From Theristus sp. LFF4_11 (lineage: Eukaryota; Nematoda; Chromadorea; Monhysterida; Xyalidae), in NCBI GenBank assembly GCA_030248135.1, contig JASANC010004105.1, positions 1 to 64,000 on the forward strand: a stretch of 64,000 nt of DNA, written 5' to 3'. The stretch's first letter is position 1, and every line of letters begins with the position of its first letter. This document shows positions 1 to 19,685 of the stretch, one piece after another. A model generated the notes under the pieces. It was not told the origin of the DNA, searched no databases, and saw only the letters and a program-made list of their open reading frames with translations. A program made the translations under genes and the position numbers.

Positions 1-48
1 GAGCGCACAGACTGTAGTCTAACGCACTACCACCAGGCCACGAGGGTG
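1..48 (-). repeat. tRNA-derived SINE, head fragment cut by the window edge
   Basis: This matches the tRNA-like head of the SINE copies at 3003-3199, 33613-33808 (same strand), 21782-21971 and 34202-34391 (opposite strand). It contains the complement of the A-box region (GTGGCCTGGTGGTAGTGCG) and ends at CCACGAGGG. The B box and tail lie outside the window. Confidence 0.75.
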
Positions 49-322
49 ATTTTGTGTGATCATCGTTTGTACTCTATCCGCGGTGATGCGCAATAAAAGA
101 GATTCCAATACGAGTGCACTTCTTAAATCGTGTAGCCACTTGCTCAGTGTGTCTTTTGTTCCGGTGCCTGTGTCCGGGTGTTGCGGCGCACGGGAAAACC
201 TGTTCGTGTTTACTGGTTCTCGAAATACATCATTAAAACAGTTCCACCATGCATGGATGAGCGTTGCGCGCGACTTGGTTACACGAGAAAAAAATATGAC
301 GTGTTTTGTTTGTTCGATGCAG

Positions 323-7564
<7,242 letters not shown>

Positions 7565-10500
7565 AGCTCGGCACATTTTTGTAGTTTTGATGAAACTTAT
7601 AATCAAACAGTCACGAAGCACACAAACTTTGCACATGCAACTTTCTGACGATATTCGCGTTTTGTTTGTTTGTCTGTTTGTTTGAACGTTTGAATTGATT
7701 GTGGCGACTGCTTGTTTGAGTTGATTCATGGTTTTGTGGTGGTAATAATTGTGTACTGCTGTGTAATACAAAAATTCTGTTGCACATTCAGAACAGTTCC
7801 TGCACGTTGATTTTTTATTTTGTTTGGTCAGTCATATTTATTGAGAATATCTGACGTGATCGAAGCCGATAATGTATGTTTGATTGTTTTTGTCATTGGC
7901 ATTTTATTTCATTTTTGTTGTGAAGTCTTTTGGTAATGTCTGTGTTTCTGACTTTTTGGCGGTTTTGGGTATTTTGGTTTCTGTGTTTCTGTGTGAGTGT
8001 ATGTTTGTGCTTTGTAGTTTTCCGATGCGTTGTTTTTGAGTTGTTCGATAATATTTGTGCAGTTTTTGAATGTTGGCAAAAATGAAATAAACGAAGATGT
8101 TGTTTGTGCAATCGAGTTCGTTAGATTCATGGAAAGTTTGGACAGCTTGATGTTTCGTTCTTCGAATCGAACATAAACCACTGTTCATATTTTCCTGAAA
8201 AAATTGAGTTTCCGTCAGCACACGTTCCGCTTTTGAATGTGACACTAGAGATGTGAGAGCTGAGTAAGCTTTGCTCTGGTTTGGCGTTGTACTGAAACTA
8301 CACTGGACCAAAGTCGGTTGCAAACAGTTCTATTCTTCTATATTTCCGACAGCTTCCCCGTTTCAGCTCTCTGCAAAACGCAGTCCAGGAGGGAGTAGAG
8401 ACTATGGTGAAAAAAAAACACCACACGGGTATTTGAAAGTTGGCTGAAAAAATACCATTTTCGAAGAGATGCATGGAAAATGGTTAAAAAAAATTCCGGT
8501 TTTGCAAAACATCACCTCATCTGGCATTTTCGGACGAACGCTAACAAAATTAAGCGGATGTTTCCCGACACACAACATGGAACGAAACCATTTATTTTGC
8601 ATTCCGACAAAAGTCTGGTGTGAACAAAAACATTGCACTTTAACCGTGTTCTGTTTGCTTTTTGAAAAATTCACCACACGACCTGTGTGTGTGTACTTTC
8701 AGTTTTTATTTCATGTTTCACGTTCACCTTTTTTCATTTAAATACCACCCTTATCAGTTGACCAACCATAAATTTTTTGTGCAAATGGCAGGCTAAAATA
8801 TGGAACAGTATTTTGACTGCTGTCTTATATCATCAGAAGAAAGTGATGATGAGTAATTTTATTAGTTTCAAGGTTTCAGGTTTCTGCTTTTGAAAAATGA
8901 ACAAAAACTGGTGCAATGTGAACGACGGAGTGACGTCACGTGGCCAAGACGCCACAAGCATCAGTAACAACGGCAGTCTAAATTGCGCCGCGATCGCACT
9001 TTCACCTCCACGGGATCTCATGAATTCGGGCCCTCGATGGCAAACGACACCGGTCTGTTTCACCGTTTGCACGGGTTCGTGCCGTGCACTGTCAAAGGCT
9101 GTAAATTCAAAAACTGTTAAAAGCTGTCATTTCGTGGTCATTTCGTTGAAAGTGAAATGTGATGTTGCCAGGATGTTCCAAAAGTTTGACAAACAATTGA
9201 GAGGCTTGACTTGCTGAATAGGCATGTTGATGGGAATCGGAAGAAAACGCTCGGCCAAGCAGTTGGCCGCTGAAATTGAGCATTTGTCAAAGCCAACTTC
9301 TGTTTTCCAATTTTCAAATAAAGTTTTCCCCTTTTCTCAGTCACATTTCACTTTGCATAGAACTGGCCGCTGATAGTGACTGTCGTGTTCAAATCACGCA
9401 GCGGGGTCATTTTCCCGATGTGAAATTTTTGAATCCGTATCACTGATTGGTTCCGAAATGCAACGAAGCAATGGTTTCGATTCGTTTTACACATGATTCT
9501 CACTTATTCTTTTTGCTCTAATCACCTCATCAGTCAAATCACCTGGTAGTTTTTCAAACTTGTTGGTTTTATTTTTGGTTTACTTTTATTTAGAATCCGA
9601 ACACAGCAGTTGCTTTCTAAAAAGCAATAAGGGTTATTGAAGGATTTTGCACTCGACCATCCTGGCAAGTCACGCGGCACGCCATGATTCAATCATGCTT
9701 CATTCATTAAATACACGTTCTCGGTGCTGAACAAAGCTGCGATACAGTGCAAGCAGTGTCTGTATTATTTTGCACTTGTTTTCTCTCCATTTGCAATTTC
9801 AGTGAGTTTCCCGGATGTCACTGTGTGTTGCTGCAGATGTCAGTTGATGTTACAGTTTGAAACAACATTTTGTTCATCGCTTCTTCTGCTGAATGGTTGC
9901 ACCTTGCCCGCTGGTGTAGTTTGACAGCCAATCGGAATGGCATGGCAGCAGCTACGAAAGAATGCCAATATGCCAAGCATCGAGTGCGATGTCAGCTTTG
10001 TTTGAGCTTGCAGCAGTGACTTGGAAGTGAGCGAGCGTTGTGTAGCCAACTTCGCGTGCAGTTTGAGAGCTTTCATCTGGCGTCTTAGCGCTTGGCCGCG
10101 GTCGCGTATTGCACTTGCTCTGACTGTCCTGGCAATTTCATTCAATTGCGTGTCCATGGACTGTGATAAAAACGACAATGTCGCGTCATCCTTGTTGTGG
10201 CGCTGGAAAAAAAGTAATAAAACATGCACCACCACCGCGTAAAACGTGTGTTTCTGTGCGTAGCTGCTTTGCTCCATCAAAACGCCGTTTTTGTGGTTTT
10301 TTGGAAAGCGGTTCTGGTTGGGTGATGTTCTGGATTAGCTGACATTCACTATTCACATGAATGGTTTGTTTGTTTTTGTGGCGTAAAAACCAATTCAAAC
10401 TCAATCAAAGGTCTGTTGGTCGAAGCAAGACAAAGGAAGCGTTTTTTTTGGAAGCCTTGCACACTTACAGCATTTTTTCCTGGAATACAATTACCGGCAG

Positions 10501-11126
10501 TTTCGGTTTTATTCAAAAACGACTTTGCATCTTTCAAAAGTCCAATTTAGCATTCTGAGCGCGCGAGAAGCGTTTCAAAGGCTGATCGCTTTTGGCCTGC
10601 GATTGCCATGACACTACTTCCCAAACGAGCAACGTATGCACTGGCACTGACAGGCGCTTCAAAAGGAAGCAAACAACACCGGAAAAGCGGTGTCGCGTAT
10701 ATAAACGTTATTGCGCTCGTGTTTCCTGTAATTTCGGAGTTTATGAATCCCAGTACTCCTTATTTCTCAAAACGAATAGAGTGAAACTGAGCACATTGAA
10801 GTTACCGATTAAGCTATACTGCAAATTTTCTTTCGGTGTGTGTTTCTTTTGGCGACAACGATATTACAGTCACATTCCGTTGTTAATGTCACAATTTCAA
10901 AGAAAAACTATTCCAGCCAGTCTCACCCGAGACGACTGTGTAAATTCAATGAAGAAAACTTCCATGTGCAATCCCGAATTACCCCATTCTCATCTGCGCT
11001 CCCAGCCAACGCTCTCTCCTAATTCGATTACACACAAAAACGAGCAGCCTGACAAGAATATGGAACATTTGAGTGAGAGTCGAATAATAGAAAAATTATC
11101 AATATCCAACAGAGCATTCCGGTAAA
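7565..11126. other. Intergenic region, no convincing gene
   Basis: This 3.5-kb stretch follows the zinc-finger gene stop. It contains scattered short open frames on both strands without matching splice phases or recognisable domains. A possible short element lies near 8405-8673 (GGTGAAAAAAAA opposite GAAAAATTCACC, no duplication seen). The promoter of the next gene presumably lies at the right end, but I see no distinctive core motif. Confidence 0.5.
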
Positions 11127-14100
11127 ATGTACCCGTTTCGCCGGTATTTTTACGATTACGACCACGAGCGACAAGCATCGATCAACAGCAGCACTCGCAA
11201 CAGCGGAATGAGAACCATGGACATGGAGCGCTATTACCAACAGGGAGTCAATGTGTCGTCGTCGTCGTCGACGGGCAATTTCGACCGAAATCACGCTGCT
11301 CTACTGAACGATTATTTCCAGCATCAGCGTCACCATTCGCAGCGTCAAACGCGACGGAGCGCCGCAACGACGACGACGATGCAGCTGACGCCGAGACAGT
11401 TGCGCTCGAGTTCGGTTGATGTGCGCGCCGCAAATGGCTCTGCGACGTTTGCGTTTGCCGGCAGCAACAACGGAGATCTTGCGGTAACGTTCGCCAGTCG
11501 TTTGGAGTTGAGAAGTTGAAGACAAGTCCGGATCGAACTCACTTGGCACGGCATCCCCACGGTCGCGGCGTGCAAAGTTGTTGAATTTAGTTGAACCTGC
11601 AACTTCGACTTTCGTTGTTTCGCGCGCTTGAACTTGAACTTTTTATAAAGTTGGCTGATTAGCTCTTCGTCTGGGTTCGTTTGAACGATCAGTGCTCTTA
11701 GATCAAATTTTAATTTAAAAATTCACCGAACCAGTTTCAATGGTAGCTTCCTTGGACCGTGATGTGATGTCCATCAAGCTTTCCACTTAAGATTCATTCA
11801 CATGTCCGATTCAGTCTATCAAACCATTTGTTCACGTTTTGTCGCTCTGGCTGGAGCCAAAACGATGAATGCGTTATGTGAAAACAGCAGACATTTGAGA
11901 GCGTCATTACACTGTCAACCGGGCATGACGTTCAGCTCCGCAAAAGCTGGACAGCTCAGTGAATTCAGAAAAATTTTATTTAACCCTCACATCACTGCGT
12001 TTTCAGCCTGTTGACGGCCAAAAATGCAGCGCCCAAAGAAACGCCAAAATTCTGCCAAATAACAGTCGACATGATAAGGGCGGTTTGTTTGCATAATGCG
12101 TTTGCAATCGTGGGGAGATTTTGAAAATTATGTTCGCCATAAAACCGCGCAGCAAAGCGCAGCAACTGGCAAGGCATAACAAGCTTGAAAATACATATAA
12201 GCAGCTATATAGGGGTGCGACGATATATTTCGCGGACACGGCACGTGAAAGAAGCTTCAATCCTGTGCCTGGGAGATCTCCCTTCTGCCTTGCAAATGCT
12301 TTCGTCTGGCTGTTGAGAAAATATATGGGCAGCAGCTCTGGCTGTCCATACTTCTTTCGAACCCTGCGTCCGCAGTTTTATTTCTTCAGTGTGCCAACCC
12401 TGGATTCTGGCTTTTATAGTCCATTTCATTTCTTCGGCATCTTCTCTTCATTATGAATTATAAACTGGCTCCGGTTCAATTTTCCTTCGCAGGAAATATA
12501 ATTGTTCAATGCTGTTGTTATCTTTTGGTTTCCCTTGGAAAGTCTGTAAAATCAGCATTTGCATAGGATATTCAAAATTTGATGATGCAATTTTTTGGTG
12601 ATTAAAAATACAAATTCTAATTCATTTCTTTTCAAATTTCATCTTTTAGCAGACATCACCACCGTTTGAGCAGCGTGCTCGTCTCCGTCGCACATTCAAA
12701 CTGGACACTCGACAGGCAGACCCCGCTCGACCGTCAACTCAATCAGCTGGTAGATTGCAAGCGAATGGGGTTAGTCAAGTCAAGTGGCTGGTTTTTTCGG
12801 TGGTTGTGATTGTTATTGTTGTTGTCCGTTGCCGCCGCTGCGGCAAGGTATCGCGTCAATTTGAGCCCAATTTGCGCAATTTTTTTTCAACCAAGCCCAA
12901 TCTGCGCCTCCGGTTTCTAAAACACCGTCGTTGGTTATAATTGGGCTGAACATTTATTATGAGCCCCCTGATTTCGCGGAACAGTAAAAAAAAACAGTTT
13001 CGCGCGCTGTCTGAAACGAAAACGCTCATTGTCAACGTTTGTCAATTTCGTGTGCAATAAAGCCAATAAAACCGTGCGTTTGTTTGTGAACATTTACTTT
13101 GGACAAAAAAGTTGCGCGAAACATTATCAGCAGAGCGCTCGTGCGCTGTCTTTTTTCCTGCGCCCCATTCGTGCTGACTCATCAGAGGCTGGCCGAGTTT
13201 CAGTGGACGGTCGAAATTACCCAAGTCAAATGACATGAACTTTCGTTGTCGGATTTCAGATTCAAATATGGCACACTGATTGGTTGGATCCATGCTGCCA
13301 GGACCAAATCGTTGCGACTAATTGAACTGCAGCCAATTATTTGGTTGTAACAAGCTGTGTTTAACTGGGGGTGAGGTGAACTGAGCTAGTGACTTTGTGC
13401 CGCGCATTTATTCCATCAATAATATTATACAAAGAAAACACAACAGAACGACTCGGCACTCTGGATGCTCTGTGTTCCTGACACCGAAACAAAATATTGT
13501 AATATTATTATTGTAGTGTTCAGTTCCATTTTGGTTTGCGCGCAATGGATATTTGCGCTGTATCTTTTGGATATTCGTTCGGCAACCACAGTTTTGCTCG
13601 GTTTTTCGAATTATCGTTCTTGCACAATCATAATCTTCCAGCTCACAAACGTGCGCATTGTATTTAATTTCCATCCAGTCCAACTGCTAAGTGTGTTGTT
13701 GTTGCCTACCAGATTTATACAGCGCCCATTCGTTGCTATGTCAACAACGACTAAACCTCTTGTCAAGTTTATTTCAGCGCGAGACCTGTGAATGAATTTC
13801 GGCTTTACACTAAACTTAAGCCTGATTTTTGACTGATTGTGAAAAAAGTATAAAACAAACAAACAATTTTCGCCACAATTTCCAGCAGTTTCTGAGTCCA
13901 TTCGCGCGCCGTTTCACCAGTGGCAGCAGCGATGAATTTTCATCGACGTTCGTTCTGAGGCGAAACCGACCGCCGCCGCCACAGCAGCACCAGTTTCGGC
14001 CTGCTCACAGTTCGTCGAGTAAGTTCGGGAGGGGGGGGAGTTTTGGTATCGTAGAACTTCAAGAAAACCCGACGACATCAAAATCGACTGCACGATCATG

Positions 14101-14749
14101 CCGCTAAACTGTGGTGTGTCAGTTTGCGGTTGCGATTTCCAGCATTGATGACTCAGCTGTTGTAATAGTTACCCTACTCTCCCAATTATAGCATTCATCA
14201 CAAACTGCCATCGGTTTTTTTTGTCACAACCGCCGATAGAGGAAAAAGATGAGTAATGCGAAGGCATAGGCATTCACCACACAAGTCATCAAGGTGCTTG
14301 TTGTTGAAAATTCGTAGCTGTCTAGCAGTCATTAATCGAGCTCCACTAAAGTAGTCACACTTTGCTGATTGATTGATTTCGTTTTGATCGCCTTTTGTCG
14401 TTGTGTCGTCATTTGGTATTGTTCGTTGATTAAAGAAAACCGTGTTGTTGATGCAACAGATTAGCGCGCCGCCAGAAAACCAAAGTAACCACCGTGAACG
14501 TTCGTTGGTTGTGCGTTATTTTTTGCAGCGCAGTGCCTCACGTCGGCGCTCTCACCGCTGTCGCCACACGGCCAGCTGGCGTTCATGGGCGATCAGCAGT
14601 CGCCGAACGACGGCGCTCGCTGGCCGGTGGGCCCGGGACCACGACTCGCCTGGGAGCAGCGGCCGTCCACGATGGCGCCGCCACCACCGGCCGCCTCGAT
14701 CGAGTCGATGTTTCAAGATTTCGCAGCCGCACAACAACACCGTCAACAG

Positions 14750-14814
<65 letters not shown>

Positions 14815-17800
14815 GCATCAACAACAACAACAACAGGTGTGCTCGGAGCACGGATCGCTTGTGGATAGATGGACTGCGCTGTGTGTGCTTCAGATGTGCA
14901 GTTGTTGAACTGTGAACAGACCAATCAGCTGATTGGCTGCTGCTTCTGAATTTTGGCCCGTTGAACTGTTTTTGGCCCAACTTTTAACGTATGCCAAGGT
15001 CAAAAGGCAGAACGCACACAACGGTGCGTACAGTTTGCAGTTTGACTGTGTGCACTTCTGGAATATGATTGCAGCTGAAACTTTCTCGGAAAAGCACGTG
15101 AGCGCTGTCTTTCAATCTTTTTGTATAACTGTGCCACCTACCACGCGCGTTGATCGATGGAATTGTGATTTCGGAAAGGTTATGTAAAAAAAGAACCTAA
15201 GTGCACGATTCAATAAAGCGGCTTGGTGAATGTTTACCGCAGTTCAGGAAACCACAAGTGTGAACCGGTTCTTTCTTCATTCTGCATGGCGCGTTTCCGT
15301 TGCGGGTCGCAACGCAAGTCGCAATCGAAAATTCATTTCAACTTTCATCACGCCGGCCGACGCAAAACGGCGCAGCACACAAAACGTTTTTGTTAGCGGC
15401 CAGCGCTGCTCTCTCCTGTTGTGACGTGTTCTGTTGTGTTGATATTTATTGCGCGACAAACATGTACGTGCACACACACACACACACGCACACACAAACT
15501 TTACTGAACATGCCTAAAGTGCCGCGAAAAGAACTTTTCTTCGTTGCTGGCTTTACCAACAGACGCGAAACCAGTGAAACGTTATTATTGCCGAACGATT
15601 CATGGGCGCGCAGCAATTTTTTCGCTTTTTTATTTTCTTTGCTTTCGCAGCGTTGCATTTGAAGTTTGAACGCACTGCTGTGCCGAGAGATCAAGAAAAC
15701 CATCCGTTCCTTGGTTCCATCCGTCAGTTTTTTCGTGCACGTTGAAAACGCGGCGAATGTGTATTTTGATGCGTCCCACACTCCAACGTTTTGTCGGCAA
15801 AGAAGCGAAACCATTGCTCACAAGCAATTTTTCTTCACATTTGTTTCGTGTTATGTTGTTTTTCGTTGACAGTTTTTTGCAAAACATTTTTGATCGACTT
15901 TTCACATGGCGAACGCGATAACAGGTTCATTGTGTCGGAATTCGGTTCCGCGTTTTTCTGTTCTGTTGCTGTTTTGCAGCTGTTGCACAATGATTTTTCC
16001 GGCAGATTACAGTGCCGGTTTCGTCGTGCGTTTTTTTGACGTGATGTTCTTTGTTGCGAGTTCCACACACTTGTGGAAACTGCAAACGTGAAATTCAATT
16101 CTGGCACGCTGATTGTGTCGTCCCCAGCTGTTATTGTTTGTTGCAGTTGTTGTCTGTTTGATACAGAAAATGGGTGCCTTTCAGTTCGTGTCGTTTTCAC
16201 GAAATGAAATTTCACGCAAAATTTCTGTTTTTTTCTCAGCATCAGCAGCCCGGGCCGGAACTCCCGGATGTGCTGCTGGCCGCCACGCCGCAAAGTACGT
16301 TCGATTCTGCATCTTCGCCTGATTCAAGCAACACTTGTGCATCTGCAAACGTAGCAAGGGTAAGAGTTTTTTTTGTGATTTTACAGATTATTTGTTTTTT
16401 TCTCACTTTTTTGTCTTTAACTGATTTTTTCAGACCAAGATTTTTAAGGGACAAAAAAGTACTGAAACTGATGATAAAGTAAAGAGTGAAGACAAAACAA
16501 ACTCACGACGGTAGTACGTAGCCCCTTATATGCTGCACTTGAACTCAATCGCTGATTGGCCACACCGAGATGATACGTCGAATCACGACATCATGAAAAT
16601 TATGAGTAATCACGTCCGTGTTCGCATAGGCGCCCGTCAGCAGTGGCGCACTGACAACTGCGTCCACGTCAACGATGGCCGGCACTGCACCGACCGGCAC
16701 GCAAGCGTTCGTCGACGCCACCGGCAATCTGCTACTGTACGCTGCTTCGGCTGCGCCGCCGCCGGCCGCCGCTAGCGCCTATGCGGTCAAGTGCAGCGCG
16801 GCCAACAACAGCACGGCCAACTACAGCCCCGCGTCCATGTCGTCGACAGTGTCGGCGCCGTCAACGTCCGCCACATCGACGGCCGCCGCGCCACCGCCTC
16901 CGGCTCTCTTCTACCCGGCCATGGTATTACCAGCTGCTGGTCAACTCTATTGCACGCATTCGCATCTGATTTCCGCCGGTGTGTTCTGTGAATAGTATTG
17001 TGGATTTATTCAAACGTGTCCGGACTAAAATGACGTCATTTGCTTTAAAAAACGCCCGTTTGTCAAAGTACAGGCGCTAAAATTTCAGTTTGGTGTGACT
17101 GATTCGACATTCACTATTTGTTTACGTGAAGAAATCAGCTAAACGGAAAGTCTGGTTTGCTGTGAACGGCAAGCGCATGTTTTGCGGCACATGACGTCAT
17201 TTCAGTCGGACACGTTCGAAAAAATAGGTCATAATTAATTCATTAGCGGTAGCAACGGTGTTGGGTAGCTGTGCTATAAGACGTAACAGCACACGGATTA
17301 TACCATGTTTGCATACCAATGAATGTGCAAATATAAAAAATGTGAGCATTGAGCATTTTTGAGCGTAACGGCACACCATGAGCAGTGGCCTTGTACAACA
17401 CAGGTGCGTACATCTGTGCACCACCGGCCGCACATCACCATCATCACCCTGTTTGCCTGCAGTGCGGCCAACACGCCTCGCCACCGCCCCCGCCCGCCTG
17501 TCCGCACTGCTCGGCCGTGTCACATTGCCATTCGCATCAGGTGAGCGAGCGAGTCGCTTTCGGTGCGTCAACAGTCTACTACTGTATCCGATGCAATTTG
17601 CTGATTGGTTGTGACTAGGGTTGGCACAGGAAAAAAACCGGTTTCTTTTCCGTTTTAAAACCGTTTTTTTTCCAGTTTTTTTTTCTTGAGAAAATAAAGA
17701 ACCGGTTTTTTACCTTAAAAATTTTTAAACTTCGTGGTCAAAAATCACAACTCTTCGTTTGATTGATAAAATGTAAAATTATATTTTTGAAAAAACGGTG

Positions 17801-19161
17801 CAGTGAACTGTGTCAAACTGAACTGGTGAAGCATCATTTTGCAGAAGCTTTTGTGTCAAGGGTCAAGTGAAATACGATGAAGACAAGGTGACTGCTAAAC
17901 TAAGTGCATATGCAGACTGACGACGATGTTGTCGATTTGCAAAGGGTAACTGATAAATGTTATTTTTCAAACGCAATCCGCCACCGGTTTCACTTTGCAG
18001 TTCTGCAAATCTCGCCCCCTAATCGGGGTCAGCTATCCGGTCTCCTTGCAACCGTCCCTCCCCGCTCCCCACACCTACACGGTCACTGCCCAGTCTTTGT
18101 TTTCAATTTATTGAACGTGCTGATCTGGAAACCAATAAAAGCGAAATTAATTTGATTTGAAACAAAAAGTTGGGTAGCATTTGGTGGCAAAAATAGCATA
18201 TTGGGTCGGTTGTATGCCCGAAAACAGCATTTTACGCTGCTCAAAATAATTAATTTTGATGTATTTCCTATTTTGAGTTCAAGATGCCAAGTTCTGAAAA
18301 GTTTAGGAGCTGGGAAGCATTCGGTTTTTTATGGTTTAAAAACAGTTTTAAAACGGAAAAAAACCGGTTTTTTTCCTGGCAATATAAAAAACCGGTTTTT
18401 TACCAACTCTAGTTGTGACTGATTCTGTGCAGGCGTGCACTCCGTCTCCACAGCAATCAATGTTTGCACAGAATGCAAGCAGTAAGCATCACGTGGTTAC
18501 TATCATCACACATAGAATCAAAGTTGCGCGAATAGCTGAACAAGTGGCGATTGGGAAGTTTTTTGTTTTCTGTGTGAAAAACGAGCGCGCGCGGATTGGA
18601 CAATTGGACCCGATTCAGTCAACCGAGCTGGCGAGACTGCACCGCCATGTGCGCATGACACCCTTCATGTTTCCCGACCACGAAATTTCGAAGAAACATT
18701 GAACGTCAGTTTGTGCAGAGCTGCGCAAACGTTCCGAATCAGCGGATTGACTGATTCAAAGGCACCCACATAATGGAAACGGCTGTCGCCATTCTCGCAG
18801 AAAAATACGGCATTCTGGAAAAAATCCAAACTCTTCCGAAATTCACAGCAGGACGCACGTGGCGGCGCGTCGAGTGCACCGTGGGCCGCATCGGCGCCGT
18901 GCGTTCACTGGCGATCGCACGGTCGCACGGAGCACTTGCGCCCGCAGCACGCCCGCCGTGACTCGGACGACGGCACAGAGTCGGCGCCGGAGGAGCCGCG
19001 CAGTGGCCCCGGCCCGGCCACCGGCGCGTCGGCGTCGGCGTCGCATTACGCCCGTGCTCAGCAGCCCGGTCGCATGTCGAGTCCGGCGTCCAGTGCGAAC
19101 ACGACACCGCTGCACACGGCTGCCGGCGGCACCAATACGAATCGATATCACACTGGCGCCA
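11127..19161 (+). CDS. Long disordered Pro/Gln/Ser/Ala-rich protein
   Basis: Start ATG at 11127 opens MYPFRRYFYDYDHERQ. Phase-compatible exons: 11127-11483, 12650-12769, 13886-14018, 14529-14836, 16240-16359, 16630-16978, 17404-17540, 18433-18481, 18849-19161. Exon 4 carries a poly-Gln/His run encoded almost purely by CAA/CAT. Exon 6 is Ala/Ser/Thr/Pro-rich. Exon 7 has HHHHH and a cluster of Cys and His residues (VCLQCGQH, ACPHCSAVSHCHSH). No folded domain is recognised. The 18433 and 18849 exons do not join in phase, so this part is provisional. The donor at 19162 is phase-compatible with the CEP170-like exon at 19686, so this may be the N-terminal half of that gene, although no forkhead-associated domain is visible here. 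Confidence 0.55.
16996..17232. mobile_element. CRE-bearing MITE (family B), copy 1
   Basis: It runs from TATTGTGGATTTATTC to a CACGTTCGAAAAAATAGG end. Both subterminal regions contain AAATGACGTCATTT, the palindromic CRE. Further copies lie at 27534-27937 and 58088-58316. It sits in the intron between exons ending at 16978 and starting at 17404. Confidence 0.85.
17616..18411. mobile_element. hAT-like MITE, TAGGGTTGGCA family, copy 2
   Basis: Ends TAGGGTTGGCACAGG and TTTTTTACCAACTCTA, with perfect 8-bp duplication GTTGTGAC (17608-17615 and 18412-18419). The interior is rich in AAACCGGTTT. It is 796 bp and lies 22 bp upstream of the exon at 18433. Confidence 0.9.
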
Positions 19162-19685
19162 GTGAGTGTTGGCGAGTCTCCGTTTCTCCAATTCGCGGCT
19201 TTCAAAGTGCGCTGTCTCTGTGTGACGCAAGAATTGAATGCAAGATCGTTTTCGTACCGTAGTGTTGCGGGCGGGCGTGTAACTGGCGTGTAGTTGATAC
19301 GGTCCACACTGACAAATTTTGGCAATTTATTTGCTTGAAAATTTGAATCTGAGGCTCACTGAGGTGGCTGCATCAACAAGAACTTAATTGCCATAATTGG
19401 TAGGACCAACACCAACCAATCAGTGAGCTCAATTCAAAGGCAGCCAATCACTGAATGTTTGAATTATGGTTGACTGGCCGTGTTTGGAAAATTTGACTTG
19501 ATGGCACGCAGTGTTCAAGTTGTGTTGAGTTAGTTTGAGTGCGAGTGTACGAGTTTGAGTGAATTTTGAGTGCGCATAGGCATAGCGCAAAAGATCGTCA
19601 TCAGCATTGATTACCGAGACTATGTTGCCGAAACTGAAGATATCGAATGTTCGAAACGAAGCCTAACCGATAAAACAAATCTCAG

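Noticed and set aside
7893..8323. Minus-strand frame of about 139 codons
   Set aside because: Lys/Thr/Asn/Gln-rich composition fits translation of T-rich intergenic DNA; no splice partners and no motif.
18773..18961. Independent start METAVAILAEKYG
   Set aside because: The frame stops at 18961, whereas the overlapping frame continues into the acidic DSDDGTESAPEE exon with a good donor.
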